DNA from: RGIG995 sp045543655
Lineage (GTDB): Bacteria > Bacillota > Clostridia > Oscillospirales > UBA644
Reading direction: 5' to 3'
DNA length: 24,528 nt
Assembly (NCBI GenBank): GCA_045543655.1
Contig: JAZPXN010000061.1
Coordinates: 1-24,528 of the forward strand
How positions within the stretch are numbered: position 1 is the first letter of the stretch; each line of letters starts with the position of its first letter. Positions 8,138 to 15,928 of the stretch are shown piece by piece. Both the position numbers and the translations under genes were made by a program. The notes below the pieces were generated by a model, which worked only from the letters and a program-made list of their open reading frames with translations, was not told the origin of the DNA and made no database searches.

Positions 8138-8165
8138 AAATGAAACCCGACGAGGAGAAAAGAGT

Positions 8166-8897
8166 ATGAAAAAGATCCTGTTCGTTTCCAACAGCTTCGG
8201 CGTGGACGCCACCCGGTATCTCTACGGCATCTGCCGGGGCGCCGGAAAAAAGGTCAAGGTGGTCACGCTTTATATCGGAGGCTGCAGTCTCTACCGCCAT
8301 TATCGCAATATGCTCAGCGAAGAGAAGGCTTACGATTATTATATCAACGGCATGGCCTCCGGGCTGAAGGTCTCGCTGAAGGAGGCGCTTCTGTCCGACG
8401 AATGGGACGCGGTCTGTACCCAGCAGTGCAGCCCCGATTCCGGCGACCCCGATTCCTATTTTCCCTATCTTCCGGCGTTGGCGGAGTATTTCCGCAGGCA
8501 CGCCCCCAAGGCAAAGCTGTATCTGCAGCGCACCTGGTCCTTTGCGGAGGGGTGCCCCCGGTTTGAGAAGACCGCTTTTACGACCCGGGAGGAGATGATT
8601 CCCGCCATCCGGGAATGCTACGGCAAGGCCGCCGAGGCCGTGCAGGCCGACGGGGTGATCCCCGGACTGGAGGCCATGAATCTGCTTTACGGCGCCGTGG
8701 GCGACGCCGCCTACCGGGACGGCTTTCACGCTTCCCTTGGGCTGGGACGGTATACCCTGGCCTGCCTTTGGTTCCGGTATTTTTTCCGGACAGACCCCGC
8801 CTGTAGCACCTTTGGGGATTTTGACGTGGAGATGACCGAGGAAGAGATCCTTCTTGCCCGGCAGATCTCCGGGGAGGCCTTGAAATGCAGCGACTGA
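8166..8897 (+). CDS. DUF4886-like SGNH-fold protein
   Basis: A 243-residue protein resembling DUF4886, a branch of the SGNH/GDSL hydrolase fold. It begins MKKILFVSNSFG, with the candidate nucleophile Ser at 10 after the first strand. Near the C-terminus DGFHASLGLGRY places the Asp-x-x-His pair at 185 and 188. WDAVCTQQCSPDSGD (80-94) corresponds to the middle block of the family. SGNH enzymes are esterases or lipases that often remove acetyl groups from carbohydrates; the substrate here is unknown. There is no signal peptide. The start is ATG 8166 with GAGGAG upstream, 28 bp after the pyrophosphatase gene. Its 3' end overlaps the next gene by 13 bp, so translation is probably coupled. Confidence 0.82.
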   Translation: MKKILFVSNSFGVDATRYLYGICRGAGKKVKVVTLYIGGCSLYRHYRNMLSEEKAYDYYINGMASGLKVSLKEALLSDEWDAVCTQQCSPDSGDPDSYFPYLPALAEYFRRHAPKAKLYLQRTWSFAEGCPRFEKTAFTTREEMIPAIRECYGKAAEAVQADGVIPGLEAMNLLYGAVGDAAYRDGFHASLGLGRYTLACLWFRYFFRTDPACSTFGDFDVEMTEEEILLARQISGEALKCSD

Positions 8898-9898
8898 ATC
8901 AGACCGTCGACCGGCTTTTTGCGGAAAATACGGTGGAAAATCTGGCCGTCAAGATCGGCCGGGGCGACGAGGTGTGGGCGGAATTATACCGCTCGAACCA
9001 CGGCGTTCTCGACCGGAATACCCTGTTCGATATGGCTTCCGTGACCAAGATCCTGTCGGTCACACCGCTGTCTCTTATTGCGTTGGAGCGGGGATGGATC
9101 GGTCTTGACGATCCCGTTTCCCGGTTTTTTCCCTGCCCGGAGGAGAAACGGAAGATGACGGTCTTTCATCTTCTGACCCATACCATGGGCATCGGCCATA
9201 AGAATCTCACCGCCTTTGCGGAGGCGACGGTTGCGGAGTCGATTCTGGAGATCCCCTCGGATCTGCCCATCGGGACCGAGGTCGCTTACAGCTGCCCCGG
9301 GTTTATTCTTATGGGAAAAATCCTCGAAAAGGTTTACGGTCTTCCCCTGAACGAGGCCTTCCGCCTGCAGGTGGCCGCCCCTTTGGGGATGGATTCCACG
9401 GGTTTTTTGCCGGAGAAAGGCCGCGCTGCCGTCAATGCCAACCTCCGGGAAGAATTGCGGGGCGTGGTGAACGATTACAATTGCCGTCATCTGGGCGGCG
9501 TTGCGGGAAATGCGGGGATCTTTTCCACCGTCGACGATATGACACGCTACGTGAAAATGCTCCGTTCCGGCGGTGCGCCTCTGATTTCCCAAAAAACCTT
9601 CGACCTTGCCCGGAGGGATCACACCCCCGGTCTGCGCGAAGGACGGGGGCTTGGTTTTCTTTACGTGGACGGGCGGTACGACCAGACCGGCGGTCTTTTC
9701 CCCGACGGAAGCATCGGCCATTGCGGGCATACGGGGCAATCGGTCTTCGTCTGCCCGGAGAACGGCTTCTGGATGATGATCTTATCCGACGCCACGAAGG
9801 CGGTGACCTTGAAATACGTAAAAGAAAACTACGCCGAGGTGATGGAAATGCGGCGCGATCTGCACGCCGCCGTCAAGGCGGATTTGGAGGAAGCGTAA
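8885..9898 (+). CDS. Beta-lactamase-fold serine hydrolase (class C / esterase type)
   Basis: A 337-residue member of the serine beta-lactamase-like family (Pfam Beta-lactamase). The nucleophile motif is SVTK at residues 52-55, followed by the second motif YSC beginning at Tyr 135 and the third motif HTG near 280. MTVFHLLTHTMGI and APLGMDSTGF are typical of this fold. There is no signal peptide, unlike true secreted beta-lactamases and penicillin-binding proteins, so an intracellular esterase or peptidase role is more likely than antibiotic resistance. The ATG at 8885 lies 13 bp inside the preceding DUF4886 gene and the stop is one base before the PHP gene, which marks it as part of a tight operon. 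Confidence 0.9.
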   Translation: MQRLNQTVDRLFAENTVENLAVKIGRGDEVWAELYRSNHGVLDRNTLFDMASVTKILSVTPLSLIALERGWIGLDDPVSRFFPCPEEKRKMTVFHLLTHTMGIGHKNLTAFAEATVAESILEIPSDLPIGTEVAYSCPGFILMGKILEKVYGLPLNEAFRLQVAAPLGMDSTGFLPEKGRAAVNANLREELRGVVNDYNCRHLGGVAGNAGIFSTVDDMTRYVKMLRSGGAPLISQKTFDLARRDHTPGLREGRGLGFLYVDGRYDQTGGLFPDGSIGHCGHTGQSVFVCPENGFWMMILSDATKAVTLKYVKENYAEVMEMRRDLHAAVKADLEEA

Positions 9899-9899
9899 T

Positions 9900-10616
9900 A
9901 TGTTGATGGATCTGCACGCCCATTCTTCGGGCGTCAGCACCTGCTGCCGGTGCGATTTCCGGCAGGGGATCGACGAGGCGAAGGCCGTGGGGCTTGGAGG
10001 CTTCGTTCTGACCAATCATTATACCTCTTCTTACGTCGTTAACGACGATTTCGACGGCTTTGCCCGCCGCTACCGGGAGGAGTTCCGGGCGGCGAAGAAA
10101 TACGGGGATTCCGTGGGATTCAAGGTCTTTTTCGGCGTGGAGGTGACCTGGGAATTCTGCGACGGCGTTCATCTTTTGATCTACGGCGTGCCGGAAGCCT
10201 TCGTGTCGGAGCATCCCCGGATGGTGGATTATTCTCTGGAAAAATTGTACCGGACCGTTCACGCTTACGGCGGGATTCTGATCCAGGCGCATCCCTACCG
10301 CAGGGGAGACCGGCTGCAGGATCTTCGGTATCTGGACGGGGTGGAGATCTCCTGTCATCCCCACCTCCGCTACGGCGGCTCGTTCCGGGCGGAAATGACC
10401 GGAATTGCCTATGAAAACGGCAAAATTCTTACCTGCGGCGGGGATTATCACGCCGACGTGAAATATCGCCCCAATTGCGGCGTTTTCGTTCCCGACGATC
10501 TTGCCGACGGCGCCGCTTTGGCGCACTATCTGAAGACCGAAGCGTCTCTGAAGCTTCGGGTGCACGAGCCCGGCGGGGATTTTGAGGATATGATCTATGC
10601 GAGAAAGAAGCTCTGA
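9900..10616 (+). CDS. PHP domain phosphoesterase
   Basis: A 238-residue protein made of one PHP (polymerase and histidinol phosphatase) domain. Metal-binding residues can be read in order: DLHAHSS with His 6 and His 8, LTNH with His 40, GVEVTW with Glu 81, QAHPYR with His 131, and GGDYHAD with Asp 182 and His 184. Family members are trinuclear-metal phosphoesterases acting on histidinol phosphate, nucleotides or nucleic-acid ends; nothing here selects one. The start ATG 9900 immediately follows the previous stop, with GGAGG inside the end of the preceding gene. The protein is cytoplasmic by sequence. It lies in the run of small hydrolases and ends 48 bp before a membrane protein gene. Confidence 0.88.
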   Translation: MLMDLHAHSSGVSTCCRCDFRQGIDEAKAVGLGGFVLTNHYTSSYVVNDDFDGFARRYREEFRAAKKYGDSVGFKVFFGVEVTWEFCDGVHLLIYGVPEAFVSEHPRMVDYSLEKLYRTVHAYGGILIQAHPYRRGDRLQDLRYLDGVEISCHPHLRYGGSFRAEMTGIAYENGKILTCGGDYHADVKYRPNCGVFVPDDLADGAALAHYLKTEASLKLRVHEPGGDFEDMIYARKKL

Positions 10617-10664
10617 TCCCGGCTGTTTTATCCGTGCGGAAATCGATGGTAAGGAAGTGATCCG

Positions 10665-11564
10665 ATGAAAAAATTGTCACAGCTCGTTTTCTTTCTCATC
10701 TGTCTGGTGGGCGGGCTTTTATGGGGCGTCTGCATGTTTCTCAGCATGGAGGCCGGCGATTACACCCTTCAGGGTGCAGAGATATGGATTTTGGGCGGCG
10801 GCGCCTGCTTCGGGATCCTCTTTTGGCTTGCCATGAACGCCGTGTTTTTGTTTTCCCAATGGAACGAAAAGCGGAAGCGGAAGGTGCTGGAGAAGGTGTT
10901 GGAGACGTTGAAGCCCTGCGAATACGCCTTTCACGGCGCCATCCATTACCGGAAAAACGAGAATTGCACCGCTTTGATCTGCTTCCATCTCAACCGCATT
11001 ACCGTCGCCTTCGTCCGGGGATTCCGAATCTCCGTGGTGGAGGTCTTCTATTCCGATATGGCGTCGGCCTCCCTTTTTATGGACCTCTTCTGCTTCCGCC
11101 GGGAAGACTATCAGATGTCGGTTTTTCTGGAGATTACACCGGAGGAAAAAGCGGCGTTGCGGAAATTTCTGGTGGATTACGGCGTGAATCGGGAAACCTG
11201 CTTCGACACCACCGGCCGGCTCTTTTTCCGCCCCGGCGAGATGGAGAATTCGGAATTCCGCAGGCTGGTCTTCCGTGCCGGCGGCGAACCTGCCGGAGAA
11301 ATTCCCGAGGACGCGTTGGTGCTCAATTCGCTGGATCAGGAGCAATTTGACGGGGATTATAGAACCTGCTTCCCCGGAGCCGACGATTTCGATATTTCCG
11401 CCTACCGCGCCTATTCCGCCGCCGAGGCCGCGTCCGTCCTTGCCGCCTTGCGGGAGCGCCGCCCTGCGGGATGGGAGGATCTTGCCCGCTGGCTGGAGGA
11501 ATCCTCGGCGTTGTCGACCGGCTTTTCCGTTGGACCGGAAGCCGAATCCGAACGCTCCGCTTAA
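10665..11564 (+). CDS. Two-TM membrane protein of unknown function
   Basis: A 299-residue protein with two hydrophobic helices near the N-terminus, about residues 5-28 and 40-65. A basic stretch NEKRKRKVLEKVLE follows and then a soluble region of over 200 residues, probably cytoplasmic. The soluble part mixes beta-strands (ITVAFVRGFRISVVEVFYSD) with acidic helices, and the tail is rich in Ala, Glu and Ser. I do not recognise the domain. The start ATG 10665 has AAGGAAG upstream. The stop is only 16 bp before a 138-bp tandem repeat array, which separates this gene from the next one by over 400 bp. Confidence 0.72.
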   Translation: MKKLSQLVFFLICLVGGLLWGVCMFLSMEAGDYTLQGAEIWILGGGACFGILFWLAMNAVFLFSQWNEKRKRKVLEKVLETLKPCEYAFHGAIHYRKNENCTALICFHLNRITVAFVRGFRISVVEVFYSDMASASLFMDLFCFRREDYQMSVFLEITPEEKAALRKFLVDYGVNRETCFDTTGRLFFRPGEMENSEFRRLVFRAGGEPAGEIPEDALVLNSLDQEQFDGDYRTCFPGADDFDISAYRAYSAAEAASVLAALRERRPAGWEDLARWLEESSALSTGFSVGPEAESERSA

Positions 11565-11580
11565 TCTGTTTTCTGTCTTC

Positions 11581-11937
11581 CCCCCAAACGCAAGGATTGC
11601 GTTTGCCTCCGCTTTTCTTTGGTTCCTTCTTTTCTCGTGAAAGAAAAGGAACACCGGCCCCCTGTGCGTAAAAAGTGTGTGTTGCGTTTCTTTTTTTGTA
11701 ATGCACCTTATCTCTTTTCCCCCAAACGCAAGGATTGCGTTTGCCTCCGCTTTCCTTTGGTTCCTTCTTTTCTCGTGAAAGGAAAGAACGCCGTTCCCCT
11801 TGTGTGCAAAAAGCGTGCGTTGCGCCTCTTTTTTTGTAATGCACCTTATCTCTTTTCCCCCAAACGCAAGAATTGCGTTTGCCTCCGCTTTCCTTTGGTT
11901 CTTTCCTTTCTCGTGCAAGGAAAGAACACCGTTCCCC
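11581..11937. repeat. 138-bp direct repeat, 2.6 copies, with internal hairpins
   Basis: Copies start at 11581, 11719 and 11857; the third stops after about 80 bp. The anchor CCCCCAAACGCAA recurs exactly every 138 bp. Each copy contains hairpin AAACGCAA-GGA-TTGCGTTT (loop GAA in copy 3). After CCGCTTTYCTTTG comes a second hairpin around loop CTCGTG. That stem is imperfect in copies 1 and 2 but a perfect 11 bp in copy 3 (GTTCTTTCCTT with AAGGAAAGAAC). Copies 1 and 2 end in a T7 run and ATGCACCTTATCTC. The repeat fills the gap between the two-TM gene and the SGNH gene. Because 138 is divisible by three, frames stay open across it, but no coding signal is seen. On the minus strand the module reads hairpin then CAAAGAAAAGCGG, as in the array at 17177. 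Confidence 0.92.
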
Positions 11938-11978
11938 GCCCCCCCGCCGCCTCTCACCAACCGATAAGGAGAAAATTT

Positions 11979-12623
11979 ATGAAAAAGATCGTGCTTCTGG
12001 GCGATTCCATCCGCATGGGATACGATAAATTCGTCCGCAGCTCCCTGGAAGGCTCCGCCGAGATTTTTTATCCGTCGGATAATTGCAAATTTGCCCAATA
12101 CCTGCTCCGGTTTCTGCGGGACTGGACGAAGGACGGCACCCTCCCCGCCGATGCGGACGCCGTCCATTGGAACGCCGGGCTTTGGGACGTGGTCCAGTTG
12201 TACGGCGACGATCCCCTCACCCCGCCGGAGACCTATGCTTTGATGCTGGAGCGCATCCACCGACATTTGACCCGGTATTTTCCCGGAGCAAAGCTTATTT
12301 TCGCCACCTCCACCTCCGTTGTTGAAAATGGCTACGGCCCCGACCTTTCCCGGAAAAATAAGACCATTGAGGAATATAACGCCATTGCCCGCCGGGTGCT
12401 GGAGCCTCTGGGGGAGACGGTCGACGACCTCTACACCGTCTCTCTGTCCGCGACCGCCGAATGCCGCTCCGACGTCACCCATTTCAATACCGACGCCGGC
12501 CGCCTTCTTATGGGAGGCGCCGTGGTCAAATGTCTTTGCGAGGCCTGCGATATCCCCCCGCAAGCGGTGAAATACGGGCAGTTTTCCGCCGAAAATTATA
12601 CCAAGGCCAATATCGGAAACTGA
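11979..12623 (+). CDS. SGNH/GDSL hydrolase family protein
   Basis: A 214-residue SGNH-fold hydrolase. Block I is VLLGDSIR with the nucleophile Ser 10. WNAGLWD (64-70) supplies the block III Asn at 65. SDVTHFNTDAG gives the catalytic Asp 165 and His 168 of block V. Such enzymes are typically small esterases, often deacetylating sugars or oligosaccharides. No signal peptide is present. The start ATG 11979 is preceded by AAGGAG at 11966-11971, which excludes the longer in-frame extension through the upstream repeat. It is the second SGNH-like protein in this run, only distantly similar to the DUF4886 one. It lies 14 bp before the APH-type kinase gene. Confidence 0.9.
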   Translation: MKKIVLLGDSIRMGYDKFVRSSLEGSAEIFYPSDNCKFAQYLLRFLRDWTKDGTLPADADAVHWNAGLWDVVQLYGDDPLTPPETYALMLERIHRHLTRYFPGAKLIFATSTSVVENGYGPDLSRKNKTIEEYNAIARRVLEPLGETVDDLYTVSLSATAECRSDVTHFNTDAGRLLMGGAVVKCLCEACDIPPQAVKYGQFSAENYTKANIGN

Positions 12624-12637
12624 GGAGCGGGGATTTT

Positions 12638-13411
12638 ATGAAACGAACGCCTATCGCCCCCGATCTCGGGGAATATCCCCGGGAATATTACGCCCTGATG
12701 ACCGGGTGCGACTTATACGACAGCTCCTGCTCTCCCGAGGCCCGGGTGATCTTTCTTGACCGGGACGGGGGATATTATCTGAAATCCGCCCCCAAAAATT
12801 TCCTGAAAACCGAGGCCGACCTCAACCGCTATTTCCACGAAAAGGGGCTGGGCCCGGAGGTGCTTTCTTACGCCTCCTATGACCGGGATTGGCTTTTGAC
12901 ACGCCGGGTGGAGGGCGAAGACTGCACTCACCCGGAATATCTGCAAAATCCCGAAAGGCTGTGCGATACGCTGGCCGTTCTTTTGCGGCAATTGCACGAG
13001 ACCCCCGCTCCGGATTGCCCCGTGCCCGACCGGATGAAGACCTACCGGGAAACCGCCCGCATCCACCGGGAGGAAGGGGTCTTCGACGGGAGCTTCGCCG
13101 GCGGGATTTCCCCCGAGGCAGCCTGGGCGACCGTGGAAGAACGGGGGCATCTGCTCCGGAACGAGGTTCTGCTCCACGGGGATTACTGTCTTCCCAATAT
13201 TATGCTGAAAAACTGGGATTTCAGCGGATTTGTCGACCTTGGGAACGGCGGCGTGGGTGACCGGCATATCGACCTTTTCTGGGGCGCCTGGACCTTGAAT
13301 TTTAATTTGAAAACCGACCGGTACCGTCAGCGCTTTTTCGACGCTTACGGCCGGGATAAAATCGACCCCGCCCTGATTGCGACGGTGGCCGCATACGAAT
13401 GCTTCGGATAA
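12638..13411 (+). CDS. APH(3')-type aminoglycoside phosphotransferase family kinase
   Basis: A 257-residue protein of the aminoglycoside/choline kinase fold with the size of APH(3') enzymes. The ATP-binding Lys is probably 49 in YYLKSA. The catalytic loop is HGDYCLPN, with Asp 182 and Asn 187. The metal-binding Asp is 200 in FVDLGNGGVGDRHIDLFW. APH(3') enzymes transfer phosphate to the 3'-hydroxyl of kanamycin-like drugs. Here the gene sits in a stable-looking chromosomal run, with no mobile element beside it. It may be an intrinsic homologue whose natural substrate is another small molecule. The ribosome site GAGGAG precedes ATG 12638; the stop is 12 bp before the YdcF-like gene. Confidence 0.85.
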   Translation: MKRTPIAPDLGEYPREYYALMTGCDLYDSSCSPEARVIFLDRDGGYYLKSAPKNFLKTEADLNRYFHEKGLGPEVLSYASYDRDWLLTRRVEGEDCTHPEYLQNPERLCDTLAVLLRQLHETPAPDCPVPDRMKTYRETARIHREEGVFDGSFAGGISPEAAWATVEERGHLLRNEVLLHGDYCLPNIMLKNWDFSGFVDLGNGGVGDRHIDLFWGAWTLNFNLKTDRYRQRFFDAYGRDKIDPALIATVAAYECFG

Positions 13412-13423
13412 AGGAGAACGAAC

Positions 13424-14044
13424 ATGAAATTTTCACAGATCAATCCGGAAGAGATCCGGAACTTACCGAAAGAAACCGTCAACCGCATCGTTTTCGGCGA
13501 TTGGGCCGACGACGGTCAGCCGGGGGACGTGGCCCTGCTTCTGGGAGGGAATCCCATCGTCCTGCCCGACCGGGCGAAGGCCGCAGCCGATCTCTATTTT
13601 GCCGGCCGGGTGCGCCATATCGTGCCGACCGGGGGCGTGGAATGGGATTCCGACCGGGGTCGGATGACCGAAGCGGAATATCTCGCCGCCTGCCTTGCGG
13701 ATCTGGGCGTTCCCGCCGAAGCGGTGATTTTGGAAAACGAGGCCCGCACCACGCCGGAAAATATGATCTGCGGTACGCTGAAGATCATGCGGACGCTGAA
13801 GATCAATAATATCCGCAAGATCTTCATCGTTACCTCTCCCTCCCATCTGCGGAGAAGCCTGATGTACGCCTATATTTTCCTGCCCCGCCCCGTGCAGTTT
13901 GCCGGATACGCAGACTTAAACGCTCCCTGCGGCCCCGAAAATTGGGAAAAAGACCCCTTCTACGCCAATCGGGTTTACCGGGAGGCCGAACTGACCCACA
14001 CCGCCGTCTGCCGGGGTTGGTTTCCGGATATTGAATTGGATTAA
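13424..14044 (+). CDS. YdcF/DUF218 family protein
   Basis: A 206-residue soluble protein with a DUF218 core. VALLLGGNPIVLPDRAKAA (36-54) forms the first strand and loop. HIVPTGGVEWDSD follows near 65-77, then MTEAEYLAACLADLGVP with VILENEARTTPENM (100-113), the acidic and Thr-Glu signature of the family. KIFIVTSPSHLRRS (128-141) is the later strand and helix. E. coli YdcF binds S-adenosylmethionine; SanA/ElyC relatives are membrane-bound and affect the cell envelope. This one lacks a membrane anchor, so a cytoplasmic role is likely, but the reaction is unknown. AAGGAG precedes ATG 13424. It is spaced 12 and 21 bp from its neighbours, consistent with an operon. Confidence 0.87.
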   Translation: MKFSQINPEEIRNLPKETVNRIVFGDWADDGQPGDVALLLGGNPIVLPDRAKAAADLYFAGRVRHIVPTGGVEWDSDRGRMTEAEYLAACLADLGVPAEAVILENEARTTPENMICGTLKIMRTLKINNIRKIFIVTSPSHLRRSLMYAYIFLPRPVQFAGYADLNAPCGPENWEKDPFYANRVYREAELTHTAVCRGWFPDIELD

Positions 14045-14065
14045 AAGAAAAGGAAACGTACTGAT

Positions 14066-14611
14066 ATGTCACTCAACGGCGCAATTAAGCACTTTAATAC
14101 CATCACCCGGCATCGCCACAAGGTCATTGCCCATTGCTTTAAGGCTGGAATCCCCTGGCGGGGACTGATGCACGATCTGTCCAAATATTCCCCTACGGAA
14201 TTTTCCGAGGGCGCGAAAAATTATTTGGGGACCCGCTCCCCCACCGAAAAGGCCCGGGCCGATCGGGGCTATTCCCTGGCCTGGCTCCATCATCAGGGGC
14301 GTAACCGTCACCATTTTGAATACTGGTTCGACTATAATCCCGAGACCCATCAGCGGGCGCCGGTGAAAATGCCCTTCGTGTTCGTTCTGGAGATGTTCTG
14401 CGATCGGGTGGCCGCCAGCAAGATCTATCAAGGCAAAAACTATACCCAGCGCCATCCCCTGGACTATTTCCTCCGGGCAAAGCCCCACCGTATCATCCAT
14501 CCCGCCACGTCGGATCTGTTGGAATCGTGGCTGACGATGCTGGCGGAGGAGGGGGAAGAGGCCACCTTCCGTTATCTTCGAAATCTGCGAAAAAACCACC
14601 CCGATTATTGA
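14066..14611 (+). CDS. DUF5662 family protein
   Basis: A 181-residue soluble, histidine-rich protein. HFNTITRHRHKVIAHCFKAG near the N-terminus and LMHDLSKYSPTEF (34-46) are the signature of DUF5662, common in Clostridia. The HD within MHDLSKY, together with HHQGRNRHHFEYW in mid-chain, suggests a metal site like that of HD-type phosphohydrolases. That is an inference; no activity is established for the family. The start ATG 14066 has AAAGGAA upstream. It lies between the YdcF-like and M18 aminopeptidase genes with 21 and 14 bp gaps. Confidence 0.87.
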   Translation: MSLNGAIKHFNTITRHRHKVIAHCFKAGIPWRGLMHDLSKYSPTEFSEGAKNYLGTRSPTEKARADRGYSLAWLHHQGRNRHHFEYWFDYNPETHQRAPVKMPFVFVLEMFCDRVAASKIYQGKNYTQRHPLDYFLRAKPHRIIHPATSDLLESWLTMLAEEGEEATFRYLRNLRKNHPDY

Positions 14612-14625
14612 GAGAGGTATCCGAT

Positions 14626-15900
14626 ATGAATGTTGAAATGTTGCTTGACTTAATCCATCGCACTCCTACGGCCTTCCACGCGAAAAAGAACGTCGCCGAT
14701 CTTCTGGGACAGGCCGGATTTACCGAAAGCCGGTCGGAAGACGCTCCTGCGCCGGGCAATTGGTACGCCTCCCGCAACGGCTCCGCTCTGATTGCCTACC
14801 GGATTCCGGAGACCTTTGATCCGGGAAAGATCTCCTTCCGCATTTCTGCTGCCCACGGGGATTCTCCCTGCTTCCGTCTGAAGCCCAACGGGCTGATGAA
14901 GGGAAGCGTAACCCGCTTGAATACGGAGCTTTACGGCGGTTCGATTCATTCCACCTGGATGGACGTTCCCTTGGGACTGGCCGGCCGGGTGACGGTGCGC
15001 ACGGAAGACGGGCTGCGGACCTGCCTCGTGCATATTGACCGTCCCGTGGCGCTGATCCCCAATACGGCGCCTCACCTGCGCCCCATGAACGACGGCCTCA
15101 CGCTGGATCCCAAATGCGATCTCGTTCCCCTCTTCGGGGAGGGGGAAGCCGATCTGAACGCCCTTTTGGCCGAGGCCTTGGGGGTGGCCGCCGACGCCGT
15201 TGCAGGGTGGGATCTCTCATTGGTTTCCTGTTGCAACGGATTTACCTTCGGACCCAAGGGGGAATTCGTCACCTCTCCCCGGCTGGACGATCTGGAATGC
15301 GTATATACCTGCCTGGACGGCTTTCTGTCCGCAAAAATTCCGGAGAACGTGATCCCCGTCTTTGCCCTCTTTGATAACGAAGAGACCGGGTCTCTGTCCT
15401 ACGCCGGTGCGGCGGGGACGCTTCTGAAGGACGTCGTTGCCCGGATCCTGCCCGGCGAGGGGATCCGTACCGCCGCCCTGGCCCGTTCCTTCTTCGTCTC
15501 TGCGGATAACGCTCACGCCCTTCATCCCAATCACCCCGAGCTCTACGATACGGCCAACGCTCCCGTGATGAACGGTGGGGTGGTGATCAAATACAACGCC
15601 GCACAGCGGTATATGTCCGACGGGTTTGCCGGGGCGGTCTTCGGAGAGATCTGCCGGAAGGCCGGCGTTCCCACTCAGGTATTTGCCAACCGGTCGGATA
15701 AACGGGGCGGCTCTACTCTGGGCAACCTTTCCGAGGCGCAGGTCCCCGTTCGGGGGGTGGATATCGGGGCGGCTCAGTTGGCCATGCACTCCGCCCGGGA
15801 AACGGCGGGGAGCCGGGACGTGGAATATCTGTCTGCGGCCCTGACTGCCTTTTATCAGGCAGATTTTACCCTGTCCGACGACGGGATTCAATGGAACTGA
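14626..15900 (+). CDS. M18 family aminopeptidase
   Basis: A 424-residue zinc aminopeptidase of the M18 (aspartyl aminopeptidase) family, which removes N-terminal, often acidic, residues from peptides in the cytoplasm. Metal and catalytic residues are visible: His 78 in AAHGDSP, Asp 221 in RLDDLEC, Glu 252-253 in FDNEETGS, Asp 294 in SADNAHALHPNH, and His 388 in MHSARE. KRGGSTLGNLS (359-369) is also characteristic. M18 enzymes form dodecamers in studied cases. The start ATG 14626 has GAGAGG upstream; the longer open frame from 14527 overlaps DUF5662 and is not used. It is followed 28 bp later by an M29 aminopeptidase, so the pair probably serves peptide turnover. Confidence 0.94.
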   Translation: MNVEMLLDLIHRTPTAFHAKKNVADLLGQAGFTESRSEDAPAPGNWYASRNGSALIAYRIPETFDPGKISFRISAAHGDSPCFRLKPNGLMKGSVTRLNTELYGGSIHSTWMDVPLGLAGRVTVRTEDGLRTCLVHIDRPVALIPNTAPHLRPMNDGLTLDPKCDLVPLFGEGEADLNALLAEALGVAADAVAGWDLSLVSCCNGFTFGPKGEFVTSPRLDDLECVYTCLDGFLSAKIPENVIPVFALFDNEETGSLSYAGAAGTLLKDVVARILPGEGIRTAALARSFFVSADNAHALHPNHPELYDTANAPVMNGGVVIKYNAAQRYMSDGFAGAVFGEICRKAGVPTQVFANRSDKRGGSTLGNLSEAQVPVRGVDIGAAQLAMHSARETAGSRDVEYLSAALTAFYQADFTLSDDGIQWN

Positions 15901-15928
15901 CGAAAAATAACGAAGGAGATATCTTTTT

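Noticed and set aside
6554..8212. Minus-strand open frame of 552 codons
   Set aside because: It lies antisense to three well-supported plus-strand genes with clear motifs; long antisense frames are expected from the codon bias of this GC-rich sequence.
11619..11978. 120-codon N-terminal extension of the SGNH hydrolase
   Set aside because: It is translated from the 138-bp repeat. A proper AAGGAG site and the family-like start MKKIVLLGDS are at 11979.
10719..12563. Minus-strand open frame of 614 codons, including repeated peptides
   Set aside because: It is antisense to the two-TM and SGNH genes. The repeated peptides simply come from the 138-bp DNA repeat, whose length is divisible by three.
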